From assembly GCA_027858295.1 (NCBI GenBank), contig JAQICZ010000004.1, positions 1 to 64,000 on the forward strand: 64,000 nucleotides of DNA. The letters run 5' to 3'. The notes beneath the pieces were generated by a model that was given only the letters and a program-made list of their open reading frames with translations, searched no databases and was not told the DNA's origin. The stretch's first letter is position 1, and each line of letters starts with the position of its first letter. This document shows, piece by piece, positions 50,897-59,233 of this stretch. Source of the stretch: Nanobdellota archaeon. Lineage in GTDB: Archaea; Nanobdellota; Nanobdellia; Pacearchaeales; GW2011-AR1. Position numbers and translations under genes: made by a program.

Positions 50897-51754
50897 TTAA
50901 TGCAACAGTGGAGTTAGATACACTTCCATTACTGCAGCTACTACAAGAATTATTAGCGATAGGAATAATAATAGAATTGTATTTTCTAGGACGTGGTAGA
51001 ATTTTTTATCTTTAACTCCGTTTCTTAAGAAGCCTGCCCCAAGGATTCCTCCTGCTAAAGCTGCGACAAAGTAAGCTGCAATTTCAGGAATACCGTGAAT
51101 CATATACCTCACAAGCCCAAGAGGGATGCCCGACAACTTATAATTTGTAAATATCCCAATAGCAGATGCAATAACTGTTGCATTCCATGCCAGAACGAAG
51201 ATAGCTCCCGCGCCAAATATCAAAGAAAAGATTATGGTGAATATCATTACGTAAATATTATTTTCTAAGATTGAAATGAATCGCCCCGCGTTTGTTGCTC
51301 CGCCTGTTGGAGAAAGTGCAGAGCCTATTGAATATTGATCGACACAACCTGCAATATTTCTGGGACTATTAATCAGACAGTAAGTTTCTATTTGAGCATT
51401 AAGCATTGTTGAATCAGCCAGGACAATATACCAGAATGAAAAGGCGATTACGAATCCAAGGAACAACCAAACAAAAGACCAGATGGCATCTTTGTGGACT
51501 CTCCAGACATCTCTAATTCCTTCGATTCTTTCATCTTCTACTTCATCTTGTTTAATCATAAAATAAATGAAAGGCAATGTAAACATTACACAAAATGTTA
51601 CGACTAGAATTCCTGAATATTTACTAAGGACTGGATCTGAACCAAAAAACAGCTTAACTAACAACAATGATAACGATGCATACAAAAGACCAATAAAAAA
51701 CATTTTCCATGGACCTTTCGCCAACCTCTTTGGATTTACTAATGACTCTAACAT
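50897..51754 (-). CDS. SpoIIM-like integral membrane protein
   Basis: A 285-residue protein with about six TM helices of the SpoIIM/DUF95 family, seen in FGAGAIFVLAWNATVIASAIG, then GLVRYMIHGIPEIAAYFVAALAGG. The HGIPEIAAY segment is the conserved block. In bacteria SpoIIM helps cell-wall remodelling during engulfment; in archaea the role is unknown. A lumenal loop (about 123-165) contains a Cys pair. A 9-bp inverted repeat sits just before the start codon. Confidence 0.85.
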   Translation of the reverse strand: MLESLVNPKRLAKGPWKMFFIGLLYASLSLLLVKLFFGSDPVLSKYSGILVVTFCVMFTLPFIYFMIKQDEVEDERIEGIRDVWRVHKDAIWSFVWLFLGFVIAFSFWYIVLADSTMLNAQIETYCLINSPRNIAGCVDQYSIGSALSPTGGATNAGRFISILENNIYVMIFTIIFSLIFGAGAIFVLAWNATVIASAIGIFTNYKLSGIPLGLVRYMIHGIPEIAAYFVAALAGGILGAGFLRNGVKDKKFYHVLENTILLLFLSLIILVVAAVMEVYLTPLLH

Positions 51755-51759
51755 ACAAC

Positions 51760-51793
51760 CAAAAGAACGTTATATCTTTTAAATGTTCTTTTG
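51760..51793. promoter_or_regulatory. Inverted repeat at the SpoIIM-like gene promoter
   Basis: Arms CAAAAGAAC (51760-51768) and GTTCTTTTG (51785-51793) are perfect, 16 bp apart, and begin 5 bp before the minus-strand start codon at 51754. The spacer holds ATCTTTTAAAT, TATA-like on the minus strand. Candidate operator; the binding protein is unknown. Confidence 0.4.
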
Positions 51794-51834
51794 AACGGGC
51801 TGGAGGCTGGAGCTGGAAGAACTAATATAACATA

Positions 51835-51915
51835 AAGGCAGAATACAGATTAATATATTGAATTATCCATCGCGTTGCGTGCATAAAGTGTTTGTAATAG
51901 ACAGAGTAGTTGTAA
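51835..51915. repeat. Intergenic family module
   Basis: AAAGGCAGAATACAGATTAA, TTGAATTATCCATCGCGTTG, CGTGCATAAAGTG, then GACAGAGTAGTTG. A complete uninterrupted left-module-to-tail copy. Confidence 0.75.
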
Positions 51916-51989
51916 ATGGTAGTTAAGATCTCTCAGAAGAGATGGTGAATAAAGACTAAATATTTAAACGAGAAATTATTGATAAAAAT

Positions 51990-52820
51990 ATGAAGAGTGT
52001 GGATAAAAGAAGTGAGTTTAATCAGATTTGTAAGGATATTAAAGATATTAAAATTCAGGGAGCAAGGAATATTGCAAAGCAAGCTCTTTATGCATATGAA
52101 TTATTTCCTACGATTGCTTCTATGAGAAAATTGAAGAGTTTACGGCCTACTGAGCCAATGCTAATGAATGTTTTGCATAGAGCTGAAGAGGGTGAAGGCT
52201 ATAAGGAATTATTAACACATTTTGATTCTGCTCAAAAAAAAATGAATGAGGCTGTTTATGAAAAAATTGAAACTGGCGACGTTGTTATGACTATTTGTCA
52301 TTCTACAAATGTTGTTAATGCTTTAATTTATGCCCACAAGAAAGGAAAAAGATTTCAGGTCTATAATTTAGAAACAAGACCATTGTTTCAGGGGCGTAAA
52401 ACAGCAAAAGAATTATCTAATGCCGGACTTGATGTTACAACGTTTGTTGATTCTGCAATGGGTGTTGCGATATCTAAGGAACAGGGGACAAAGCATGTTG
52501 CTACAGTTATGGTTGGCGCTGATGCTTTAATGAAAGAGGGTGTTGCTAATAAGATTGGAAGTGAAGTCCTTGCTCAAATTGCTAAGAATGAAAAGGTTCC
52601 GTTTTATGTTATCGCTGATTCCTGGAAATATTCCCCTTCTAAAGTAAAATTGGAGATGAGAGACTTTCATGAAGTTTGGGCAAATATGCCGCAGAATCAT
52701 CATATTAAAGTTGGCAATCCTGCATTTGAATTGATCAAGAAGAAATGGATTTCTGGAATTTTTACTGAGCTTGGATTTATGAGATATAAGACTTTTTTGA
52801 AAGCTGTTAGTAAGAGGTAG
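51990..52820 (+). CDS. eIF2B-alpha/ribose-1,5-bisphosphate isomerase family protein
   Basis: A 276-residue protein of the eIF2B/MTNA/R15P-isomerase superfamily. The C-terminal Rossmann part has TICHSTNVVNALI, YNLETRPLFQGRKTAKEL, and MVGADALMKEGVANKIGS. The Cys of TICHST and the Asp of VGADAL correspond to catalytic residues of archaeal ribose-1,5-bisphosphate isomerase, so an isomerase in AMP/nucleoside salvage is possible. A translation-factor-like role is the alternative. It is somewhat shorter than typical (about 320). Monocistronic, plus strand. Confidence 0.85.
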   Translation: MKSVDKRSEFNQICKDIKDIKIQGARNIAKQALYAYELFPTIASMRKLKSLRPTEPMLMNVLHRAEEGEGYKELLTHFDSAQKKMNEAVYEKIETGDVVMTICHSTNVVNALIYAHKKGKRFQVYNLETRPLFQGRKTAKELSNAGLDVTTFVDSAMGVAISKEQGTKHVATVMVGADALMKEGVANKIGSEVLAQIAKNEKVPFYVIADSWKYSPSKVKLEMRDFHEVWANMPQNHHIKVGNPAFELIKKKWISGIFTELGFMRYKTFLKAVSKR

Positions 52821-52821
52821 G

Positions 52822-52960
52822 GAGTTGTTGACCGTAGACTGTAAATTGGTTAAGGCAGATTGCGAGCTAAAGCTCGTTATTAGGGCAAGTTAAATTATCG
52901 ACTCACGGGTAGACCCTTGTGTTAGAACCTAATACTTAGGCCGTCGGGGGCATTGGTTGT
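52822..52960. repeat. Heptamers, CGAGCT hairpin module and core with nested 36-bp insert
   Basis: GTTGACC/GTAGACT heptamers (about 52826-52846) and AAGGCAGATTG come first. A CGAGCT (52863-52868)/AGCTCG (52871-52876) hairpin and TTATTAGGGCA follow. Then a core TTAAATTATCGACTC is split by a 36-bp insert (52905-52940) before CCGTCGGGGG. The same core is unbroken at 54935. Confidence 0.8.
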
Positions 52961-53052
52961 GCGCTATATTAAGAGTTTCTAAAAGATTTTATTAAGCCAA
53001 TAAATAAATTTTTGAAAAATATTACAATATAATCTTTAGAAGTACAAATGGA

Positions 53053-54225
53053 TTAAGTTAATGCTACTTCTCTGAGCTCTTCGATTTTATTTAATCTTTC
53101 CCAGGTAAAGAAATGACCTTCTGGTTTTTGACCGAAGTGGCCGCCGAAGGATGTTTTTTTGTAGATTGGGTTTTTTAGATTAAGTGCTTCATTAATTCTC
53201 TTTGGTGTTAGGTTGAATACTTTTTTTACGGCTTGTTCTATTTTTTCTTCTGGAACTTTGTTTGTGTTGAATGTTTCGATGTGGATACTTGTTGGTTCTG
53301 GATATCCGATTGCATATGATAGTTGAATTTCACATTTATCTGCAAGGCCAGCTGCTACGATGTTTTTTGCTACCCAACGTGCTGCGTATGCTGCTGAACG
53401 ATCTACTTTTGAGGAATCTTTTCCTGAAAATGCTCCGCCTCCGTGTCGACCATAACCGCCGTAGGTATCAACGATTATTTTCCTTCCTGTTAGTCCGGTA
53501 TCTCCATTTGGCCCTCCGACAACGAATCGGCCTGTTGGGTTAATTAGAATTTTTGTTCTTTCTGTTAACAGGTTTCCACAAACTGGTTTGATTATTTTTT
53601 CTAAGGTTTCTTTTCTAACTTGCTCTAAAGAAACATTTTCTGCGTGATGAGTTGAAAAGACAATCGTGTCTAACTCTTTTGCCTTATTGTTTTCGCCATA
53701 AAGAACTGTTACTTGACTTTTGCAATCTGGCTTTAGGTAGCTTAAAACTTTTTGTTCTCTTAGCTCCCTTGCCTTTTCTACAATTTTGTGGGACAAGCTA
53801 ATTGCTAACGGCATATAGGAGGCTGTTTCGTTTGTTGCGTACCCGAACATTATACCTTGATCACCAGCACCTTGCTCTTTATACAAGCCAGCTCCCTCTG
53901 AGACTCCTTGAGAGATATCTGGTGATTGTGAGTGGATTAAAACTTCAATGTCGGCATTTACATAATCGAAACCTGGAACTGCCTTATCATAGCCGATTTC
54001 TTTTATTGTTTCTCTTACGATTGCTTCATAATTTACATCTGCTTTTGTTGTTACTTCCCCTGAGACCACAACTTTTTGTGTTGTGACCAAGGTTTCTACT
54101 GCGACACGGGAATCTTTGTCATATGACAAACAGGCATCTAAAATTGCATCACTAATTCTGTCACAAACTTTATCGGGATGTCCAATTCCTACTGACTCTG
54201 ATGTAAAGTAATATTCTTTTGCCAT
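53053..54225 (-). CDS. metK: S-adenosylmethionine synthetase, bacterial type
   Basis: A 390-residue Met[26 protein letters not shown] (ATP/methionine site), [47 protein letters not shown] and GGHFGQ are all complete. It makes SAM from methionine and ATP. This is the bacterial/eukaryotic family, not the divergent archaeal MAT found in most Euryarchaeota and Crenarchaeota, so horizontal acquisition or DPANN-specific retention is likely. It is divergent from an HTH-CBS regulator, with an 8-bp palindrome in the shared promoter. Confidence 0.96.
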   Translation of the reverse strand: MAKEYYFTSESVGIGHPDKVCDRISDAILDACLSYDKDSRVAVETLVTTQKVVVSGEVTTKADVNYEAIVRETIKEIGYDKAVPGFDYVNADIEVLIHSQSPDISQGVSEGAGLYKEQGAGDQGIMFGYATNETASYMPLAISLSHKIVEKARELREQKVLSYLKPDCKSQVTVLYGENNKAKELDTIVFSTHHAENVSLEQVRKETLEKIIKPVCGNLLTERTKILINPTGRFVVGGPNGDTGLTGRKIIVDTYGGYGRHGGGAFSGKDSSKVDRSAAYAARWVAKNIVAAGLADKCEIQLSYAIGYPEPTSIHIETFNTNKVPEEKIEQAVKKVFNLTPKRINEALNLKNPIYKKTSFGGHFGQKPEGHFFTWERLNKIEELREVALT

Positions 54226-54266
54226 ACCTTGTTTAGAGGAAGTTTATTTATAATAATTATTGACAA

Positions 54267-54288
54267 AAATATTCCTATAAGAATATTT
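54267..54288. promoter_or_regulatory. Palindromic candidate operator between metK and the HTH-CBS gene
   Basis: Perfect arms AAATATTC (54267-54274) and GAATATTT (54281-54288) with a 6-bp spacer CTATAA. It abuts the TATA-like TTTATATA (54286-54293) of the HTH-CBS gene and lies about 40 bp upstream of the metK start. A minus-strand TATA for metK is near 54243-54253. Confidence 0.55.
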
Positions 54289-54314
54289 ATATAACTGAAT
54301 GCGTTTTCTTATCT

Positions 54315-54863
54315 ATGTTTCCGGAACTTTCACTTATACGAAAAAAAAGAATTATTGCTGGAATTACTCAAAAGCAACTAGCTGGACTTTCGGGGGTTTC
54401 TCAATCGATGATTGCGAAGACTGAATCGAAAAAAATTGAACCGTCATATTCTGTTGTTCGGAAGCTATTTGGATCACTCGAAGGATTAAAACAAAAAGAA
54501 GATGTGCGAAAATGTGAAGATGTTATGTCTGACAAGATTTTACTTATTGATTCTCAGAAGAAGGTTAGGGAAGCGTCAAAGATTATGCATAAGCATGGAA
54601 TTTCTCAAATTCCTGTTGTGACGGTAAAGGAAATCGTTGGAGTAATTGGAGAGAATACTATTCTTTCAATGTTGGCAAAAGATATTGATTATGATTTATT
54701 GTGCAAGATGAAAATCTCAGATATTATGGACGTGCCACTTCCTATGATAAACAAGGAGTTTTCTGTAAAAAATATCATTCCCATCATCAAAGAATCTGAA
54801 GCGATTATTGTGATGAACAAGGGAAAGCCCGTGGGAATTATTACGAAGAGTGACCTCATATAG
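54315..54863 (+). CDS. XRE-type HTH regulator fused to CBS domains
   Basis: A 182-residue protein. Residues about 5-55 form an XRE helix-turn-helix (RIIAGITQKQLAGLSGVSQSMIAKTE). Residues about 65-182 hold a CBS pair (VMSDKILLIDSQKKVREASKIM, then ISDIMDVPLPMINKEF, IVMNKGKPVGIITKSDL). CBS domains bind adenosyl ligands, including SAM in some archaeal proteins. Divergence from metK and a palindrome between the two genes suggest a SAM- or nucleotide-sensing regulator of metK (inference). The archaeal type is widespread. Confidence 0.88.
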   Translation: MFPELSLIRKKRIIAGITQKQLAGLSGVSQSMIAKTESKKIEPSYSVVRKLFGSLEGLKQKEDVRKCEDVMSDKILLIDSQKKVREASKIMHKHGISQIPVVTVKEIVGVIGENTILSMLAKDIDYDLLCKMKISDIMDVPLPMINKEFSVKNIIPIIKESEAIIVMNKGKPVGIITKSDLI

Positions 54864-54975
54864 TTATTAGTTGTTAGTCTTTAGTTATTAGTGAAGGCGG
54901 ATTGCTTCGCGGCGCGAAGTTATTAGGGCAGTTGAATTATCGACTCCGTCGGGGGCAAATATTAATTGAGATGAT
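54862..54975. repeat. Heptamers and hairpin module of the intergenic family
   Basis: GTTATTA/GTTGTTA heptamers (about 54863-54890) and a CTTCGC (54905-54910)/GCGAAG (54914-54919) hairpin, then TTATTAGGGCAGTTGAATTA, TCGACTCCGTCGGGGGC. Uninterrupted core; compare the interrupted copy at 52891. Confidence 0.8.
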
Positions 54976-54986
54976 AGAGGTTAAAA

Positions 54987-55703
54987 TCAAACTACTTCAT
55001 CCAACCTATAAATTTGGACAAATGTTCCAATAGAACGATCAAATGTTTTATCTGTTGGCCAAATCTTTAATTCTTCAAGTAAAGTGAATCCAGATTCTAA
55101 CAATTGATTATCAGCAAATTCTTTTGAAACTTTAAATTCAAAATCTGAACTTGTAGAGGTTTGCCTTAAAAAAAGTTCTAAATCTTTAGACATAACATCT
55201 TTTGGGATTTCGTCTATTAATTTAGTATAATATTCTAATTCTAACTCTTTAGAGGAGAAAAATATTTCTGTAAAAATCAAAATTCCCCTATTTGCTAAAG
55301 ATTCCTTAATCTTTTTCAAAAATAATACCTTTTGGTTATCTGGTAAATGATGATATGCAAAAATTGAAAAAACTATCTTTGATTCCTTCGACGGACAGTA
55401 ATCCAATATGTTTTTATTAAAGATATTAACTTTATCAGAATTTATTTGTGAATCCCTCGCAACTTCTAAAAATTTAGAATTTATATCAATCAAATTGACT
55501 TTTTTTATTTTGGAATCACTAGCATACTTATTAGAATTCATACCAGTCCCACAACAAAAATCACTAACAACCACGTTGCCTTTTGGAGGGATATATTTTC
55601 TGGCTAACTCAATTGATTTAATAATTGCAGAATTGTAATCTGGTCTTAAAACTTGAAATTTCTCATAATCATTAGCAGACTCATAAATCTCAATATCGAC
55701 CAT
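54987..55703 (-). CDS. Class I SAM-dependent methyltransferase
   Basis: A 238-residue methyltransferase: motif I VVVSDFCCGTGMNSNKYA (about 43-60), NLIDINSKFL as motif II, and YHHLPDNQKVLFLKKIKESL near motif IV, then a helical C-terminal half. Substrate unknown; small-molecule O/N-methyltransferase-like. It is monocistronic on the minus strand, ending in repeat DNA next to the HTH-CBS gene, and is not obviously linked to the DGR or metK. Confidence 0.8.
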   Translation of the reverse strand: MVDIEIYESANDYEKFQVLRPDYNSAIIKSIELARKYIPPKGNVVVSDFCCGTGMNSNKYASDSKIKKVNLIDINSKFLEVARDSQINSDKVNIFNKNILDYCPSKESKIVFSIFAYHHLPDNQKVLFLKKIKESLANRGILIFTEIFFSSKELELEYYTKLIDEIPKDVMSKDLELFLRQTSTSSDFEFKVSKEFADNQLLESGFTLLEELKIWPTDKTFDRSIGTFVQIYRLDEVV

Positions 55704-55748
55704 ATATAATAGAGATTAAAACTAATTAAATATCTTTTTATTTTACCA

Positions 55749-56150
55749 CTAAGCTGCTTTAGATTGCATGTATTCTTGATATTCTCGCATTGTTTCAGTA
55801 ATTTCTTGGTTGATTTTTTCTAATTCGTCTTCGATTTGGGTTTGAGCGCCTTTCATTTTTTCTGATTGGGTTGCGATTAATTTTTTTGTATCTGGGATTG
55901 ATTTTTCTATAAAAGTACCTTCTCCTATTTCAACTACTAACTGTTCTGATAATAATTTTGCTTTTACTAGAATTCCTCTACCGATTGGGGCTAAAATTTC
56001 TTCTCCTTCTTTCCCTATTAAATCATCTAGGCCACTTGAAATCGTTACCATATCGATAGTTGCTTGTTCAACTGCTTTTAGTTGCTCTTGAAGCTGTCTA
56101 ATTTGACCTTCATATGCTTGAAATTTTTGGTTTAAATCTTGCTCGTTCAT
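55749..56150 (-). CDS. pfdA: Prefoldin alpha subunit
   Basis: A 133-residue protein with two coiled-coil helices (about 1-45 and 88-130) around a beta hairpin (ILAPIGRGILVKAKLL, VVEIGEGTFIEKS). This is the prefoldin alpha signature. It forms the hexameric jellyfish-like chaperone with beta subunits and passes unfolded proteins to the thermosome. Length normal. In the same direction as the Oxa1-like and SecY genes upstream, about 135 bp away. Confidence 0.93.
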   Translation of the reverse strand: MNEQDLNQKFQAYEGQIRQLQEQLKAVEQATIDMVTISSGLDDLIGKEGEEILAPIGRGILVKAKLLSEQLVVEIGEGTFIEKSIPDTKKLIATQSEKMKGAQTQIEDELEKINQEITETMREYQEYMQSKAA

Positions 56151-56284
56151 ACAAAGATTAAAGAAAATTGCTTTTTAAGAGTTTCTTTAATTTTTGAGTT
56201 ATTAGTTATCAGTTATCAGCTGTTAGACAAGACAAAAAGAATATAAGGAAAAAGATAAAACACTAAAATTGTGGAGGATAAATC

Positions 56285-56842
56285 TTACACTACATCGAAT
56301 CTTTTCTTTATAATTGTTGAGAATATCATGAAGAATATCATATAGAACCAGAACCATCCTAGAAATCCGAAGAATTTAGGGCTGCCCATTGCTGTGAAGA
56401 AGTCTTGGAACCATCTAAAAAATAAGATAAACGGGATACCTGTATAAACGATTGTTCTCATTCCCAACTTCATTTGTTTTGGCATTAGACCCATCATTTC
56501 TTTTTGGATTTCCATTGCTTTTTTTGGATTATCTTTATGCTCTTTTGATTTCGCCTGAAGGTCTTTCTGTAAAGCTTTGATTTTCTTTAATTCAGCCTGA
56601 TCTGTTGTATACTTTTGAACAAATGTCATAATTATTGATAATATAAATAGAATAATCAACATTCCAATTTCCATATGCCAATCTAAAAGAGCTCCGAGAG
56701 TTGGACTAAAAACCGCGTCAACTCCTCCGCTTAACCAAGTCCATTTGTCCCAGTTATATGCGATAATCATTGTAACCACCATAAAAACTGCTACAAGTCT
56801 AAAATTACCCTCTTTATTTTTTGTCATATTATTATTGCCCAC
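56285..56842 (-). CDS. DUF106 Oxa1/YidC-like membrane insertase
   Basis: A 185-residue protein of the archaeal DUF106/Oxa1-superfamily. TM helices lie near 18-34 and 55-73, a cytoplasmic coiled coil spans about 75-125 (TTDQAELKKIKALQKDLQ), and three TM segments follow (about 130-180). EMMGLMPKQMKLGMRT is the insertase-like segment. Members insert small membrane proteins. It overlaps the SecY gene by 11 bp, so the general secretion gate and this insertase are co-expressed. Confidence 0.85.
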   Translation of the reverse strand: MGNNNMTKNKEGNFRLVAVFMVVTMIIAYNWDKWTWLSGGVDAVFSPTLGALLDWHMEIGMLIILFILSIIMTFVQKYTTDQAELKKIKALQKDLQAKSKEHKDNPKKAMEIQKEMMGLMPKQMKLGMRTIVYTGIPFILFFRWFQDFFTAMGSPKFFGFLGWFWFYMIFFMIFSTIIKKRFDVV

Positions 56843-58223
56843 CCATGAATTTTTTCATTGCTGGATTCATATCGGTCATGTGTTGCTGGGCAATAGATTG
56901 GTAGAATTGGAACATGATCATAATTACTAATAGGATTGCTGTACCTGAAACTAATGCACCCAATAGATTTGTAAACGCTGCTAGGAAACCAATTGCAAGT
57001 CCACCCATTACTGTTAATGGCATAATGTATCTATCTAAGATTGACTCTAAGATTCTAATATCTTGTCTGAATCCTGCTACTTGTAATCCTGAATCAGCAA
57101 TCTTCTTTGCTTGAGCTCTTGCATCCATACCTGAGGACTTAACCCAGAAGATACTAAAAACCATACACAATGCTCCGTAAAGAATTAAGTGGATTACTGC
57201 TTGAATAGCGTGAATTGGTAATAATCCACCTTTAATTGCAAGGTCTAAAATATTTGTTGATTGCAACCATAAGGATAAACCCGAAACAGCTTGACCATCT
57301 ACGAAGTGCCCTAAGAATGTTGAATGCCCTAACCAGTTTTCGATCAAACCTCCGAATAATTGAATATTTGCTATTAATGCAGCCGCCAAAATTACTGGAA
57401 TAACTGAAGCATAGAAAAATGCTAATGGCCACTTCACACCATAACCTCTAATTTTTCCATAAGATAATGGAATTTCAACCTTTAATGATTGAGCCCAAAC
57501 AACTGCTAGGAAAACCAATACTGTCACTATAAGTACGGATAATGCTGTTACTAAAGTTGTAGCGTCTCTTGTAACGATTGATTGAATAATTGACAAAACT
57601 TTACCTGCACAAGGTGTTCCTGAGAAGTCAGCTAAGCAGTTTACTCCTTGCTGATCCATGAATTGGAAGGCACTTGTGAATAATCTCCAGGATACACCTG
57701 CAGCAATAAATAGACTTACACCTGAACCAAAGCCCCACTTCTCGGATAACTCATTCATGAAGTATATTGCTAGACCACCTAATATTAATTGAATAATTAA
57801 AATTCCTGCGAAACCTTCCATTGGTTGAAGTCCATTCATGAAGACGTAAACCATTGCTTCGAAGACGATAAAGAATAATACTAATAATTTCTGTAATCCT
57901 TGGAAGAATTTTTTACCTTCAACAGTTGATGTATCAATTTTAATAATCTCTGCACCGGCTAAAAGTTGTAGGATAATTGATGCCATTACGATTGGACCAA
58001 TACCTAATGAGATAATTGAACCAAAATCTGTACCCATAATAATAGCTAAATATTCGAATCTTTCTAAGGCGTTTCTTGTTAGGCCGTATAATGGGATGTT
58101 TGCCATAACAAAAAATGAAGTTAGAACAATTAGAGTCCACTTAAGTTTTGCATTAAAATTAAGTTTTTTGTCATCTGGACGAGTTACTTCCGGAATCCAT
58201 GCGAAAATTTGTTTTAATCCCAT
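56832..58223 (-). CDS. secY: Protein translocase subunit SecY
   Basis: A 463-residue SecY with ten TM helices. WTLIVLTSFFVMANIPLYGL leads TM1, plug-like residues follow, and GSGVSLFIAAGVSWRLF and SYGKIRGYGVKWPLAFFYASVIPVILA are conserved loop/TM segments. It forms the protein-conducting channel. In archaea secY normally follows rpl15; here about 1 kb with a plus-strand PRTase gene separates them. Start ATG at 58223. Confidence 0.96.
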   Translation of the reverse strand: MGLKQIFAWIPEVTRPDDKKLNFNAKLKWTLIVLTSFFVMANIPLYGLTRNALERFEYLAIIMGTDFGSIISLGIGPIVMASIILQLLAGAEIIKIDTSTVEGKKFFQGLQKLLVLFFIVFEAMVYVFMNGLQPMEGFAGILIIQLILGGLAIYFMNELSEKWGFGSGVSLFIAAGVSWRLFTSAFQFMDQQGVNCLADFSGTPCAGKVLSIIQSIVTRDATTLVTALSVLIVTVLVFLAVVWAQSLKVEIPLSYGKIRGYGVKWPLAFFYASVIPVILAAALIANIQLFGGLIENWLGHSTFLGHFVDGQAVSGLSLWLQSTNILDLAIKGGLLPIHAIQAVIHLILYGALCMVFSIFWVKSSGMDARAQAKKIADSGLQVAGFRQDIRILESILDRYIMPLTVMGGLAIGFLAAFTNLLGALVSGTAILLVIMIMFQFYQSIAQQHMTDMNPAMKKFMGGQ

Positions 58224-58640
58224 ATGGAATAAAGAGAAAATTAGTTTTTAAAGATGTCTATTAATGAATGGTCTTTTGCAGTTGTTAGTCGTTAGTTGTT
58301 AGTCGTTAGCAGAAAAAAAAAGCTGTAGTGCTGAACAATGAGAGCCGTAGGAATGGGAGGAAAATTATTATGTGATGGAAGAAAATCTTGCACACGGATT
58401 TTAGGGATTTATGAGATTAAGTAAGGAGATATCTATTTATAATAATGAAATAAAAGTTTACGCATCCATGGTGTTTCGGACACACCAGTATAGTACAAAC
58501 TTGTCATATTAAGGCAATTTAATTAGATAATATTGGCTTCGCCATTTTGGGGTTGGTTCATGAGAACAAAGAAGTTAATATCCGCGATTAAGGTAATTGT
58601 TGCAAAAATGTGGGCGAAAAACATATAATCCATTGAATAT
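58224..58640. repeat. Gap with heptamers and a degenerate family copy
   Basis: GTTGTTA/GTCGTTA heptamers lie at about 58279-58308. A degenerate left module (AAGGCAATTTAATTAGATAA, about 58511) with GAACAAAGAAGTTAATA tail (about 58563-58580) precedes the next gene. No gene is supported elsewhere in this 417-bp gap. Confidence 0.6.
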
Positions 58641-58644
58641 TTAT

Positions 58645-59208
58645 ATGACAATGAAAAAGAATATTAAAAGATTGAACATCAATCTAGATACTTCAATTAA
58701 AATATCGAAACAACTAGGGAAAATAATTCTAAAAAAATACAAAGCGGATATTGTAGTAACAATTCCAGAAGGTGGAATATTACCTGCAAATGAAATCTCG
58801 AAGATATTAAAAATACCATTTTTTAAAATTGATGTAAAAAGAAAAATAAATTTTAAACATATTTATCAGATGATCCCTAAAAAACTCCATTTCATAGTTA
58901 GACCTATTCACAGAATTGCTTTCAGAATTCGAACACCAGAGCTTATGAATACACTTAACTTTAATTGTAGAAATAAAAAAATACTAATTATAGACGATGC
59001 GACTGAGACTGGAAAGACACTAAAAGTTACAAAAAATATTCTGAAAAAAATGGGCTCAAAGGAAATAAAAGTAGCCACTCTAAGTTATCTAAACGGAGAG
59101 AAGCCTGACTTTTTTATTAATAGAAATCTCCTGAAATTTCCTTGGTCCAAAGATTCTTTAGATTATAAAAAGTTTTTAACATATTGCAACAATATAAATA
59201 AATTGTAA
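58645..59208 (+). CDS. Phosphoribosyltransferase-like protein
   Basis: About 187 residues from the ATG at 58645 (an ATG at 58651 is equally possible; the frame opens earlier at 58597). The PRPP-binding loop is ILIIDDATETGKTLKV (residues about 113-128), with the pyrophosphate-side loop IPEGGILPA upstream (about 41-49). It is a minimal type I PRTase; substrate unknown. It stands on the plus strand, inserted between rpl15 and secY, and differs from the membrane-anchored PRTase at 25587. Confidence 0.75.
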   Translation: MTMKKNIKRLNINLDTSIKISKQLGKIILKKYKADIVVTIPEGGILPANEISKILKIPFFKIDVKRKINFKHIYQMIPKKLHFIVRPIHRIAFRIRTPELMNTLNFNCRNKKILIIDDATETGKTLKVTKNILKKMGSKEIKVATLSYLNGEKPDFFINRNLLKFPWSKDSLDYKKFLTYCNNINKL

Positions 59209-59233
59209 TAAAATTAAACTAAATATTAAGAAA

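Noticed and set aside
54226-54314. SAM riboswitch upstream of metK
   Set aside because: Only about 90 bp separates the divergent starts and TATA boxes lie about 25 bp from each start, leaving no leader for a riboswitch.
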